Below are positions 29,800 to 41,259 of a stretch of 64,000 nucleotides of DNA, in pieces. The stretch is from assembly GCA_030386875.1 (NCBI GenBank), contig CM059573.1, positions 35,195,891 to 35,259,890 on the forward strand, given 5' to 3'. The first letter of the stretch is position 1; each line of letters begins with the position of its first letter. The notes below the pieces were generated by a model. The model saw only the letters and a list, made by a program, of their open reading frames with translations, did no database searches and was not told the DNA's origin. The stretch comes from Morinoia aosen (Eukaryota; Arthropoda; Malacostraca; Amphipoda; Talitridae). The position numbers were made by a program, and so were the translations under genes.

Positions 29800-32077
29800 A
29801 ACTGGTTAGCTGTTATGGAGTGAGTAACGATCGTCTTAGGTAGAAGGGTAATCGTTTACACATGAGTAAGGGCTAGCCTCTCATTTAGAATTTGAAACAC
29901 CCAAAAATATTGCCATAAAAACATCACCTAAAAAACATCACCAAAAACATAAGAAGATAGAGTTGCCTTAATGCTGGAGAAAGGAGGCAAAGAACTGGGA
30001 GAGTGTTGGTCGGCCGTGAATAATGACGACAATGACGTTCAGAGTTTTGCAGGTTGACACATTTTACTCATTCAGTTTCTCAACGTTTCATAATTACAAA
30101 ATTTGTAATCCCTCTTTCACTTTTTATGTCACTATTCACCAAAGTTAACTGGTGGGTCACTATTTCACCAAAAGAAAAGTTAATTTTGTTTACTCAGAGG
30201 AGGTTGAAAAATTGGGTGATTAACTTTCAACAAGAAAGATAGCCATCATTGAAATATTTACGGATGAGGGATTGCGTTGCTCGTTCACATTTGAAAACGA
30301 AAAAGACCACCTTTTAATGCCAGATGAAGAGAAGTCGCCCGTAAGAAAGAGGGGGAGGGGTAGAGGAAAAGAGAAGGTAGAGTAGACAGAGACGGGGAGA
30401 GCGGGGAGCAGGATGCTTGCGGTGATCCAGCTTGGCGTTTCTCGTTCGTCAGCTTGTGAAGAAAGCAATACAATTTTTTTTTTCGTGTAAAGATTGCTAT
30501 GCTGAGCTATCCAAAATACGTCATATCGCTGGAAATTCGCCTCACGTTGTGGAATTATGTTCTAGCAGTGAACACAGATATAAGTTAGCCACTATTACAG
30601 TGTGGCAATTTTTTTCCAAGGAGAGGGTAGGTTGGGGCGCAGACTTGGCTGGGCCCTCATAGAGGTCTATTGTTTCGGGGTTTCACATTGTATTCACTCA
30701 TTTTGTGACCTTCAACATTTATAGAATTTATTTTCACTAAATCACGTTTTACGTCACTGTTTCACCATAAGTTCTCAATAAAAGGACAGAGTTACTTACT
30801 GGTAAAGTAATTTGAACACAATTTTGAGGAAAAGTTCAAAATTGAGCATCATAGACACTCAACATAATTTTTTTTGCAATAACTGATAAAAATTACAAAA
30901 AATTTATCACTGTGTTTCATGTTTATCTTCACAAAATTCAAATTTGCTACTACATCGGGCCTTTTTTGTTTCCATGCTGGTGTTCGTGGTACGTTTGTTC
31001 TATATGCGGAAGAGGGAGGAGCAGGTGTTGCGGTTGACCAGGGAGGGAGGTTACACCGAGGGTCGCTACACAGACTTCGAGTGGAGACAAAGTTTACAGA
31101 AAGCACCAGTCTGTTATTGCACGATAAAATTGGTCACAAATGATTGCATTTTATTACTGTTTTTCACTTTCGCGGTTCAATGAGGTAGAAAGCACGTTCA
31201 CAGATACTCAGTTCGAGTTTGGGGTTTTGGGAAAGTTTCGTTTCCTTACATTTTGAAATGTTTGACGCCGCGTTTACGCGGAACGTCAGTTCACCTCCGC
31301 ACTCCATACTCCACACTTTTTTTTTCGCGCTCCACACGTTCCTTCCGTACGATTGCAATGATCAGTCAGCGCTCAAAACATGTTCAATATTTCTCTAAAT
31401 ACTTTCTTTGTTCATGACAGTGAGTATCTGATCTTTTCGACTAACCGCTGAAAACCAATTTGTTTAGCACAAGGGTGACACCGAAGAGGATGAAACTAGA
31501 GAGACAAGTCAAAAGCAAGAATCCATGTGGATATAGACTTAAAACTCCAATGATACTAAAAAAGATGTACGCCTTTGTAACTGAAGGATTTAATGGCGAT
31601 AGAAATGTTACAACTTAGAGTTGAGATAATCGCCTCATCCTCCCGCTCAAGGAACGAGCGACTGCAACAGGCCACCTGTTGTACAAGTTTGTGAAAGCGT
31701 ACTAGTAAAAGGCCCCATGTTTTATCAATCACAGAAATTAGTTGTAATTTTATTAAAGTGTAGGCAACCGACTAAACGCACTTATTGTCTTTGGCCCATG
31801 CATTCATATGCTGGCAAGCTACTGGTTCGTGTAAAACTGCTCTTCTTTTCCATAACATCGTGGGAATTAGACGTTGAGTCCTGAAATTCGACTGATGCCT
31901 ACAACGGAAAAATTTCTGTTATCATGAAGCATTGATCTTAAAATGGGCAAACCTTCGAAGCTTAAAAAATTGTCAACCCTAATATAGAATAAAAACAAAA
32001 TAGCTTCAGAAATCACCCATGAATCAAAAATGTGCAAACACAAGGCATCAAACTTCGAATAAGCTCACCAAAAAGAC
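29800..32077. other. No supported gene; purine-rich tract
   Basis: A purine-rich stretch at 30325-30415 (GAGGGGGAGGGG-type). Related motifs (TTTCACTA..TTCACC, TTACTCATTCA) recur at 30055-30180 and 30690-30790, suggesting a diverged duplication. Short frames show no domains. Confidence 0.4.
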
Positions 32078-32081
32078 TTAA

Positions 32082-33288
32082 GGGGAACATCCCAGTTTTT
32101 CAACTTTTTCGTCCGATTCGTTTGAAAATTGACCAGTATATGTATTTTGTGAAATTAAACCTTTTTACTCCTGTCATGTTTTCGATTTAGGCCTTGTTTT
32201 CTTTTACGAAAAATGAGTTTTTTGGAATATTTTTATTGATAATTTACAAAGGGACTCGTCCTCGAGTTTTGATGCTAGAACAAAACCAAAGACATTTTTA
32301 GAATCCTTGGAAGATTTTTAACAAACTCAATTGTTTTTTTTCAATTCAAATTTTTTCAATTTTTTCAAATTTTTTTTTTGAAATTTCTAAAATCAACAAT
32401 TTTTGGGGTTTTGAGCTATATATTTTTTCGAAGAATTTGAATTTGGGAAAAAGCCCATTTGAGTTTGTTAGAAATGTTTCTAGGATTCTAAAACTGTCTT
32501 TGGTTGTGTTCTAGCATCAAAACTCAATGAGAAGTCCCATTTTGAATGTTGAAAGTTATTTTTATGAGTATAAGCAATAACAAAATTTTTGGTTGAAGTG
32601 TAATATCATGAGCAATTTATGTAATTGAACGCAGTTTTAATTTTATTTCGATAATTTCCATACATAGCTTCATATTCACACTGTGAATTGTAATTTCCAA
32701 AAAAAATAATTTTTTTTTCAGAAATATGAATTTTTTTATTTTCAGTCTGATTCTTATGAAATTTGACTATGATATGTAACCTTTGAAAAGAAACACAATT
32801 TATTTCATTCCTTTTTTTATTTACGCCTTACTTTTTGAAAAAATTACATAATGGTTTTTAGATATTGATATTTCACTGGTATTGATATTTAAAGATGTAT
32901 CTCCTCATTCAGTTTTGATGCTAGAACAAAAACAAAGACAGTTTTAGAATCCTTGGAGCATTCCTAACAAACACAAATGATTTTTTTTCATTTCCCATTT
33001 GTTCTCTTTTTATATGGGGTTGAAAAATGAAGGGGAGTAAAATTTTCAATTTTCGAGCCCATTGCAACCCCATATAAAAAGAGAACGAATGGGTAATGGA
33101 AAAAACCCATTTGAGTTTGTTAGGAATGTTTCAAGAATTCTAAAAATGTCTTTGTTTTTGTTCTAGCATCAAAACTGAATTAAATACATCTTGAAATATC
33201 AATACCAGTGAAAGATTTTGGTCCCCTTACCCCCCGACAAAAACATGAAAAATGACCATCGGAGTGACATGGGCCTGGGATGTTCTCC
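32082..33288. mobile_element. TTAA-flanked element with two internal hairpins (piggyBac-type MITE)
   Basis: Flanked by TTAA (32078-32081 and 33289-33292) with inverted ends GGGGAACATCCCAG / CTGGGATGTTCTCC. Two long inverted repeats lie inside: about 32258-32340 with 32455-32528, and about 32872-33020 with 33065-33215. Both contain the word GATGCTAGAACAAAA(A/C)CAAAGACA and its inverse. No transposase frame. TTAA target choice points to piggyBac mobilisation, by inference. Confidence 0.7.
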
Positions 33289-33299
33289 TTAATCGAGAG

Positions 33300-35640
33300 A
33301 ACATAGAATAGGCCTAGGCAAAAAATTATAAAGATAGAACTGAAATAATTTGAAGAACAAATAAGGAATAATAGTGAACAAAACCGACCTAAATGCAACC
33401 AAAATAGAATTTATTGTTGAAACTGCTGTAAATATGTTCTAGTTTCGTTTCAAATATATTTTTAACGGTAGAATTTACTAAATGAACTGCAATTTCAAAA
33501 AGTCATTACAATTTCATCCCAATTTCAGGAGACGGATCTACCATATAATCATACCGATTCCACATAACGCTCCAGATGGAGTTGGGGAAACGCCCCATCT
33601 CTCAACCGGTACTGCGCTGGATGTAGTTGGAGCGCTGGCAAAATATTCATCCGCAGGAAGTGCTGTCGTATTGGGCAGTACTTCGCCCGCTGCGTTGTTA
33701 TCTGGATAAAGTGACTTACATTACTGAAAACACATTTGAATCGGAAGGAGTACAGTTGACGAGAAATAAGTAACAAATTAGAGACTCCGACAGAGTAATA
33801 TAAAAAATATATATGAACATACGGGGCAAATGTTTTATCAGCGGCCGTGATTGGAGTGCATGATCAGGGAAATAAGTTTCCCTTGTATGACGACGGATCG
33901 TTTAAAGCGAGGAAAAACATGTGGACGGAGATTAGGAATAGAAACAGTACTATTTTGTTCTACAATCAGTGGCAAAAGCGCAAATGCTTTTAAATATTTA
34001 TAAGTCAAAAATATTTTTGGCAAGAAAGTTTGTTTAAGGCTCCTTACCCACAACAAAGGAGCTAAGAAAGAGAGTAATCACGATGGAATCATCGAGTATG
34101 ATAACGAACACGGTGAACCTATGCACACGTGTGTTCATACACTAGTCTCTCTGCTTAAAGAAAATGTCAGGTTGAAACTTCAAAGATAAAAATTGAAGAA
34201 GAAGTTCGTATGTGATGAATAAAAGGAAAGCAATCAACAGAAAAAGTCCTTGTTAAAAGCAAATGCACTATTTTGCCAAAAAAGGATTCCCTATCCATCA
34301 GCTCAGGCCCGTACAATCTCCTTAATGAAGCGTCATAGGTTTAATAGTTGTATCCTTCTGAGGGTTTAAGCTGAGAAAAGACAAAGAAAGTGCCGAGAAA
34401 GACACAGAGAGGCTTGATGCAAGGTTTGCGAAGGGATGTACCATGATCTTCCGATTTACTATGGTGGCATGGATGGAGTTTTGCTTGCAGTTAATAGTAA
34501 CATGCTTGTTCAAATGAACAATTTAAAAAACGCACTCAAAGCTTACCGATATGCCATTTTTTACGAACGTCGAAGCGTTAATAGCTGATTCCACAAGTCA
34601 TGATTAGCTGTGAAGCGTTTACTTGGGAAAGATATGAAGTAAATACAACAAATTTAAAATTTCAGGAGCTAATCGTTTCAATATCTGTAGCCCAAGTACT
34701 AATGATGAAATAATGTATGCAGTGGAAACATTAGTGACAAAAGCACAGCCTGCTGCGTGAGGACGAAAAGCTATGTAATGAGGTGTGTAAAAGGTGTTAA
34801 AAATCTATACGCATGAAGTTTTACCGGTAGTAATAAAGCCAGAGTGGGGACCATGAAAAATGATTAACCACTGCATTCATATATTCTTGAGGTGAAATGA
34901 TGCAGAAATAATGGGACTTACTGAACAAATGTTTGCAGAACGACAATTTATCTTAATTAAGATAACAGATGTGAACTGGTATACGCTTAGTAAACGGATC
35001 GAACACAAAGAGAACTGAAGGAAAGAATGGCGAAACAGTACTCCAGAGCTTCAATCCGTGGAGAGATTTTTATGCGACAGAATTTCAAGCGAAAAAACAT
35101 ATGTAGATAGATGATCGTTGCTACAGCTCGAAGTGTAATCTGAGGAACAAGGTGATGTGGGTTATGTAGGCCGAATGTAAAACTTTTCAACACCAAATGC
35201 GATCATATATGAGATCGATATTTTGAGAGAGAAATGTGTTTCTAAGGGTGATCTATTGGAAATATGAATGGGGTCACACCTACTGGTTTCTAGACATTAT
35301 AGGTCCAATGCAATCCTACACAACATAAATTTAATAAGGAAGCGTTACGCTGTCAGCAGATGACACAAAACCCACAACCACCCAAGCTTTATATGTTTGA
35401 CTAAGAAAACACTGGCCGAACGGAACTGTACGAACTGAACAGCAACCGCTGGTGAGCGTCAGATGCAGCTCATATTTTAAGAAGTGGGAGACATAAGAGT
35501 TTGAGAATGTGCAGCTAATGGGCTGGCAATTTTTACTCCTAATAATATGCCTAACCATTTCCCTTACAAATATAGTCATATAGGGCAAACCTAATAGAAA
35601 ACGACCATTTCAATTGTTTCTTGATATTTCGTTTGCATAT
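33300..35640. other. Mostly unrecognised; possible degraded coding remnants
   Basis: No intact gene. Around 33815-33985 the + strand reads with coding character (VIGVHDQGNKFPLYDDGSF) between stops, and 34060-34190 similarly (GIIEYDNEHGEPMHTCV). These may be pieces of one dead gene, family unknown. Nothing else is supported. Confidence 0.3.
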
Positions 35641-35644
35641 AATT

Positions 35645-35930
35645 CCCAGTCTAATCTTTTCACCGCCGGAGCATGCATGTTTATCGCCGTCCAAGTGATT
35701 TTATCGCCGAAGAGGCGGCTATTCTACTTATAGATTCATATCGCCGCTCAATGTATGCATTTTTATACAACATTTTGCAAAAAAATGCAAAAAAATTATG
35801 TGTTCCACCGTTCAAGCGATTTTATCGCCGGAGAGGCGGCAATCTACTTACCGATTCATATCGCCGCTCACTGTATGAATTCGTATACAACATTTTGGAT
35901 AAAAATAAAAAAAATCAAACTGCAAGTGCG
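35645..35930. mobile_element. CCCAGTCTAA-family element with 121-bp tandem units, partial
   Basis: Starts CCCAGTCTAATCTTTTCACCGCC. Two 121-base units follow (GATTTTATCGCCG at 35697 and 35818), each with TATCGCCG and GAGGCGGC words. The right terminus was not found, so it may be truncated. Confidence 0.6.
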
Positions 35931-36239
35931 ACCGCGCGGCTTAAATTTTTACATTCGTTTCACAATATTTCACATACTTTTATTGCTTTGTGAACAACAT
36001 TTACAAACTATTTACAAGTTTTGCAACGTGTTAATAGTTTTTTCATGTTTGTACGAGTGTTTTTCTCTTTTCGTTCTCGTTCTTTTCGTTTATGTTATTT
36101 AAAAAAAATGAATTTCGGAAATGCTGTCAGATAATTTTAACGTAAACACATCGTAATTGTAAATGCTCAAATTGCGACATAGTTATTCTTTCGCCTGTTC
36201 AAAAGTTGAAGTACAATACACTTCCAAATTCGAATTTCA

Positions 36240-36908
36240 ATCTTGAGGTAAAAGAGTTCAGTGACACTTCATTACAAGTTTTTAATCTTCAAATCACGCG
36301 AAGTATTGACTCTTCTATGGTTCGATGGAAACATGTCCTTCAAATCTCACGTTGATAAAACCTGCAACGCAATTCACGGGACCTTATTGTTTTTCAATCG
36401 TATAAAAAATATGCTTGACGAAGAATCTAGATTGTTGGCCGTTCATTCTTTGGTCTTATCACGTATTGACTACTGTAGCCTGGTCTGGGGAGATATATCG
36501 AAAGATCATCAGAAAGACCTACAAAAATGCATGAATTTTGCAGCAAAGGTTGTATGCAACGGTATATTCAAAAAGCATGACCACGTAACACCTCTCCTGG
36601 ATAAACTTGGCTGGGCTCCGATTCGGGAAAGGTTTCTGGCGCACAAAGCCCAATACGTTTTCTCCTCTTTATATCTTCCTCATAGCAGTGCTGAAATAGT
36701 GGAATTCCACTCCCCTACCGTCACCAACCAAAAGCCGAACAGGAGACGTGATGTCTCAATCAAATACCGTTCATCTAGCATCGGGCAGAAAGCTCTGTCA
36801 GTATCAGGCGCCTTACTGTGGAACAGACTCCCCCAGAGCTTCAAAACCCCTCAAACACTGAGAGAATTCAAAACTAAAATGGCTCTCTATCTTGCGTCAA
36901 CACAATAA
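36240..36908 (+). pseudogene. LINE reverse transcriptase C-terminal fragment
   Basis: One open frame of about 215 codons to TAA 36906-36908, lacking the catalytic RT palm. Seen: the typical post-RT region of Jockey/CR1-type elements, with MSFKSHVDKTCNAIHG, SRIDYCSLVWGDI, HDHVTPLLDKLGWAPIRERF and finally ALLWNRLPQSFKTPQTLREFKTK. The 5' end is truncated near 36240, as expected from incomplete target-primed reverse transcription. A GT/TA-rich simple repeat follows at 36930-37010 and may be the tail. The frame is intact, so this fragment is relatively young. Confidence 0.75.
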
Positions 36909-37159
36909 GTGTGAACTGCAGTACGTGCTGGAAGAGTGCGCATATGCAGTACGTGTGTGCGTATATACGTATGGATATAGGTGTACGTATGTGCGTGTCT
37001 GTATGTTTAAAACATATTCCCCTTTAAAATGCTCATGTTGATCCTGTTGTGACGCAGTGTCGACCTTTACACTCTTCCAGTATGCTTCGGCCACACCATT
37101 TGAGGTTGTTTTGACATTCTCGTTTTGCCCCATCAATCTTGATAATGTTACGGTTGGCA

Positions 37160-37530
37160 TTGTACATCGGTCCCTCTCATCTATTTTGAATCCGGTGAAT
37201 TTTTCTGTGCCAAGGCCTGTAGTATACGAAATTTAAATTTTTCCGTTACTGTAAAATTCTTCATTTCATCCATACCAGGCATTTTAGCTTACTAGATGAT
37301 ACAAAACAATGTAAAACTGCCTCTAGCATCAACCTAGCAGTCAAAGATGCAAATTAATTTTGGATCTACCCGTTGTACTTTCAACCTTTAATCCCTCATT
37401 TCACTAGTTCCAACGTTCGTAAGCTCAAATTTCAATATGGAAGTGCACCAACTGGAGTGTTCTTAACAACGCATCACATGTGCAATATTTTCTTGACCCC
37501 TTGAAATAAAATCCAGTGTTAAAATCAGAC
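37160..37530. other. No supported gene
   Basis: AT-rich. The neighbouring minus-strand piece 37160-37020 reads RLMGQNENVKTTSNGVAEAY, possibly a fossil coding fragment, not identified. Confidence 0.3.
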
Positions 37531-37532
37531 CA

Positions 37533-37735
37533 ACACAACGGAGAGAATGCATTTATCTACGTACTTTTCTCACAATTATTTGTTCCAAAACTTAACCGAT
37601 AGAAATATTACGATCATCATGTATTTGATATCAACACAATGGAAGGAATGTATTTTCTTTGTACTTTTCTCCCAACCATTTTTTTCAATTCAACCAATAT
37701 AAATATTAAGATCCTCATGTATTCGATCTTAAGTC
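37533..37735. repeat. 100-bp tandem repeat
   Basis: CAACACAA(C/T)GGA recurs at 37531 and 37632, a period of about 100. The units share TGTACTTTTCTC, TTCAACC and ATATTA(C/A)GATC. A third, isolated copy lies at about 39135-39215. Confidence 0.65.
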
Positions 37736-37739
37736 ATGG

Positions 37740-39420
37740 TCTTAACTTTAAGATACTCGTAAGTACTTTTCGCTCATATTGAAGCTTTTTGAACATGCGA
37801 CGTAGTTCATTAGCAATTTTTTGCTTTCCTGCGCTCGTGTGTACATTGGTGTTCCAGCTATGTAGCAAATATTACGGACTCGTGAGCCAATAAAGCGCAC
37901 CCTAACAAGATTATTTTCAGCTATGTGTCACAGGGATTTTGTGTTCTTAGTGACTCACTTTCATCTTGCATTTCCAAACCCATATTAATTACCGCAAAGC
38001 GAGAGAGGATGTTAAATGTGAGGGTATTTTAGTACATACTTTCTCTACTTCGGTCTCATTGAAACATTTAAAAAAGGCCTCGGATCTGACGAATGTCATA
38101 ACTTTAAAGATCATCATTTAAATCTTCTTATTCTGGTCTCAAATTGCTGTCGTAAGCTTTGTGTGGTAAACTCTTCTTACCTTTTTATTCTCGTGAATAC
38201 ACTACGACAACACTAATTTTAGATAGTTACCTTTTGTACGGTTCCACCTATGTTGAAAATATTACAGCTAGCGATGCAAAACAATACTTTTCATGTCTTT
38301 TAACCCCGATGTACTCTTTGTGCCAGTACTATTAGCGCAAGTAAGAAATATCATAACCATTTTGTGTTTTGTGATAGCAAATATCATCGTTGGGACACCT
38401 TACATAGGGATGAAAGATCGGATGTGGGCTTTCACCGGATGTAAGATATAAACAAATGTGAAGCGTGACCAAGTGTAGTGGCATGACCGGATGCGAGGCA
38501 TCACCGGAGGAGGAAGTGAAGTGTTGTCGGATGGGCGAAAGGAATTTTTGGATTTTGGAGTTGATAATTTATAAGAAAAAATAGGCTCCATTTCCATTCC
38601 TGGGCACCAAAGATGAAGCACTAGTAATTGTGGAAAACAACCTCATTCCCCTGCATGGAAGCAACAGTTGTGATGCTCATTTTATTCGACAGGAATAAGT
38701 AAGATCAATATTTGAATGACTTAGCGCACGTACAATAATATAAATTTTCACATCCTAGCACTAATTTCAGAAATCGAAACTTAGAAATTGAAACACAGAA
38801 ACTGAAACTTAGTGCCGCCCTCCAAATGCAAACGATCCTCTTATACATATTATTGTTTATTTTTATTAACTTGTGCTTCTCCCTAAATCCTGTGTCGACA
38901 ACTATCATGTGTATTACGATAACCATGTATGAATAGCAATTAATGATCTAAATCATATGTTCCAACACTTAACATGTGTGTTACGATAACCATGTATAAA
39001 TAGCAATTAAGGGTTTCTATGTTAAGGTATTTGAATGCGTTTTTCGCTTTCATTTTCAAAACTTGTGCGTACTAATGAAAGTGTTTTTCAAATGAGCGTC
39101 GCGAGGATTGTGCTCTCTTAGTTCAAAATCAGATTAGGCAAGGAAAGGAACTCAATTTTCTTGTACTTTTCTACCAATTATTTTGTTTCAACATTCTACA
39201 CGGGTATTACGATACCAATGTGTTATAATCATTTATGGATGTTAATGTTAAGGTGTTTTAAAAACCAATGTATCGACATTTCATGTTTGTACTTTATTGG
39301 AAATAAAATATTTTTCTTTCTTTTTATTTCTTTCTTTTTCTTGGAGATCTTAATTAAAAATAGGAAGACTAATGACACAACGCTTAGACTCATTTTGTAC
39401 TAATTTTGTACTAATTGGTT
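37740..39420. other. No supported gene
   Basis: AT-rich. A 37-base direct repeat (ATTACGATAACCATGTAT.AATAGCAATTAA) occurs at 38912 and 38978. No domains. Confidence 0.4.
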
Positions 39421-39439
39421 GATAAAATCGATAAAAGTG

Positions 39440-39478
39440 AACGTTTCGACCAACTAGCAGTGGTCATTCTCAACACTG
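39440..39478 (-). ncRNA. Hammerhead-ribozyme-like motif of a Penelope-like element, degenerate
   Basis: The minus strand reads TTGAGAA-TGACCA-CTGCTAGT-TGGTCG-AAACG, i.e. a stem II (GACCA/TGGTC) between a CUGANGA-like core and GAAAC. Two core positions differ from the consensus (TTGAGAA), so it is probably inactive. Penelope-like elements are known to carry hammerheads in their terminal repeats. Confidence 0.4.
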
Positions 39479-39555
39479 TAAAAGTAAAGATTACAAATCA
39501 GACATCATTCAGAAAAGCACAATGGTAAAAACAAACATAAAATTAGAAACATTTG

Positions 39556-40255
39556 CTAACAAACTATTTGTAGGGGATAGGCAGACTGCATATCATTGAG
39601 ATTTGGCTTTAGTCTATAAATGAAAAGAGATTCTAATATTCTGAGTTCTATTGGGTTACTTCCTCGGCCTAATACTTCAAAGTCAGATAGTCTAACAGGC
39701 AGGTCGCATTTTTCTGCATGTGTGCGTATTGCAGAGTGAGAAGGTGCTGATAAAAGGTTATTAGTACGGTGACTTCGTCCAGCATGCTCAGCCACACGAA
39801 TACGCAGGCTACGGGATGTGGATCCAACGTATTCAGATGCACCACATCGTGCACAACTATGCTTGTATACAACCGAGCTAAGCATGCCCTTAGGAAGGTC
39901 ATCCTTAAATTTGAAAAAGATCCAACTGACAAGGAATTGACAATAATAAATTTGAAATCACACTGCGTAAAAAACTTCGATAAAAGGAGGGATAGTTCAG
40001 ATTTTAGTTTTTCCGACTGAGCACCAAAGTACAATAGTGAAACGTAACATTGTTTTCAATCAACAGAGGCAACCGATGGAACGTTTGTGCGAACAGAGGA
40101 GAGAAATTTTCTAATTGAGTCGTCTACTAGGCGAACAGGGAAAGTAGTTCTTTAAGAACATAAATTCCTCGTGGAGGAAATCATATGTGCTGCAAACACT
40201 ATAAGCCCTATACAGTAATGTTTTGATACCATTTATTTTGAATTGAAAACAGCAA
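39556..40255 (-). pseudogene. Penelope-like element: RT end and GIY-YIG endonuclease
   Basis: On the minus strand 40255-40170 encodes the end of a Penelope-type reverse transcriptase (FKINGIKTLLYRAYSVC), followed by a decayed linker. Then an open frame (about 39990-39556) encodes a GIY-YIG endonuclease: FFKFKDDLPKGM, VVYKHSCARCGASEYVGSTS, RIRVAEHAG and an ESLFIYRLKPNLN end. Known: Penelope elements fuse an RT to a GIY-YIG nuclease that nicks the target. The catalytic RT motifs are missing and stops interrupt the linker. Confidence 0.7.
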
Positions 40256-40404
40256 CAGCATTGAATGTGCAGTCTATCGCAAACCAACATTTACTGGTTT
40301 AGGATTTAGTTTTTTTTAGTTTTTGCTGTTTTCAATTCAAAATAAATGGTATCAAAACATTACTGTATAGGGCTTATAGTGTTTGCCGCACATTTGATTT
40401 CCTC
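40174..40404. repeat. 82-bp inverted repeat (hairpin) from head-to-head Penelope copies
   Basis: Arms 40174-40255 and 40323-40404 are near-perfect inverses (over 60 bases match without a visible difference); the loop is 67 bases. Each arm encodes the same RT segment on opposite strands. Confidence 0.88.
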
Positions 40405-40420
40405 GTTAATCCAAACGCTG
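40256..40420 (+). pseudogene. Penelope-like RT fragment, inverted partial copy
   Basis: The plus strand encodes VYRKPTFTGLGFSFF, then (after a TAG) the same FKINGIKTLLYRAYSVC segment as the opposite-strand copy, ending at about 40420 where Gypsy element 2 begins. Inverted or tandem partial copies at the 5' end are a known habit of Penelope-like elements. Confidence 0.65.
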
Positions 40421-40446
40421 TAGTCGAAACGAATCCAGATACTGAG

Positions 40447-41259
40447 ATGACAAGATGTAATCATGAAGAGAGTGAATCATATATTGATCCATTATTTAAA
40501 TGTAGAAATAGGTTTGCCAAGTTAAAAGATGAAGAACTGACTCATGAGATATCACAGAAAAAAGTAGTTGAAGTATATTTGAACACTACAGTTGTAAGTG
40601 GAGAAAGACGTGAAAATGCATCAGATCTTGTTACGTTTAGGAGAACTAAACGGCCGACCATTATACTGTCTAATAAAGACAAGTACTTGAGTGCGCTGCT
40701 TGACAGCGGTAGTGAAAAATGCCTCATTAGTGACAGTAACATCAAAAACCCCAAGGAAAAGCTAAAACCAAGTTTTTTGAGCGTTAGAGGCATAAACGCA
40801 CAGAGTAATGTCAGCGGAGAGATTGATTTAAATATCTCAATACCTGGTACTGACAGAGTACTGAAGACTAGTGCTTTAGTAATTAAAGATGCTAATTTCA
40901 AATATGATCTAATTTTAGATAGAGATGTATTAACCAACGCGGTTATAAATTTGAAGGACGGTTCACTCATTTGGGAGGGAACCAGAGTACCCTTCAATGA
41001 AATAGAGAATAAGCCTACAATAAGCAGAGAAGCCATATTAATGGATATAATAAACAGTAATTGTTTAATGTCGGAGGTAGTTGCCTGTGCTAGGAAGAGC
41101 ACCAGATGCCGGGGCTCAATGAATGGTCGCGAGAGAAAAAAAGACGCTGTAAGAAGAGGCAAGAAAAAAGAGGCTGAACTCGAGTGCGTACCCGAGCGGC
41201 CAAAGACAGTGGCAAGAGAGAAAAAAATAGACCTCTTCTGGTTCACTGTGACGCAATAG
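40447..41259 (+). pseudogene. pol: Gypsy element 2 pol: protease and linker start
   Basis: Aspartic protease with LLDSGSEKCLIS (Asp at residue 86) and KYDLILDRDVL. It shares the IDPLFKC start region with element 1. The frame is broken near 41222 in a run of seven A; the linker continues in the overlapping frame 41184-42020. Confidence 0.8.
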
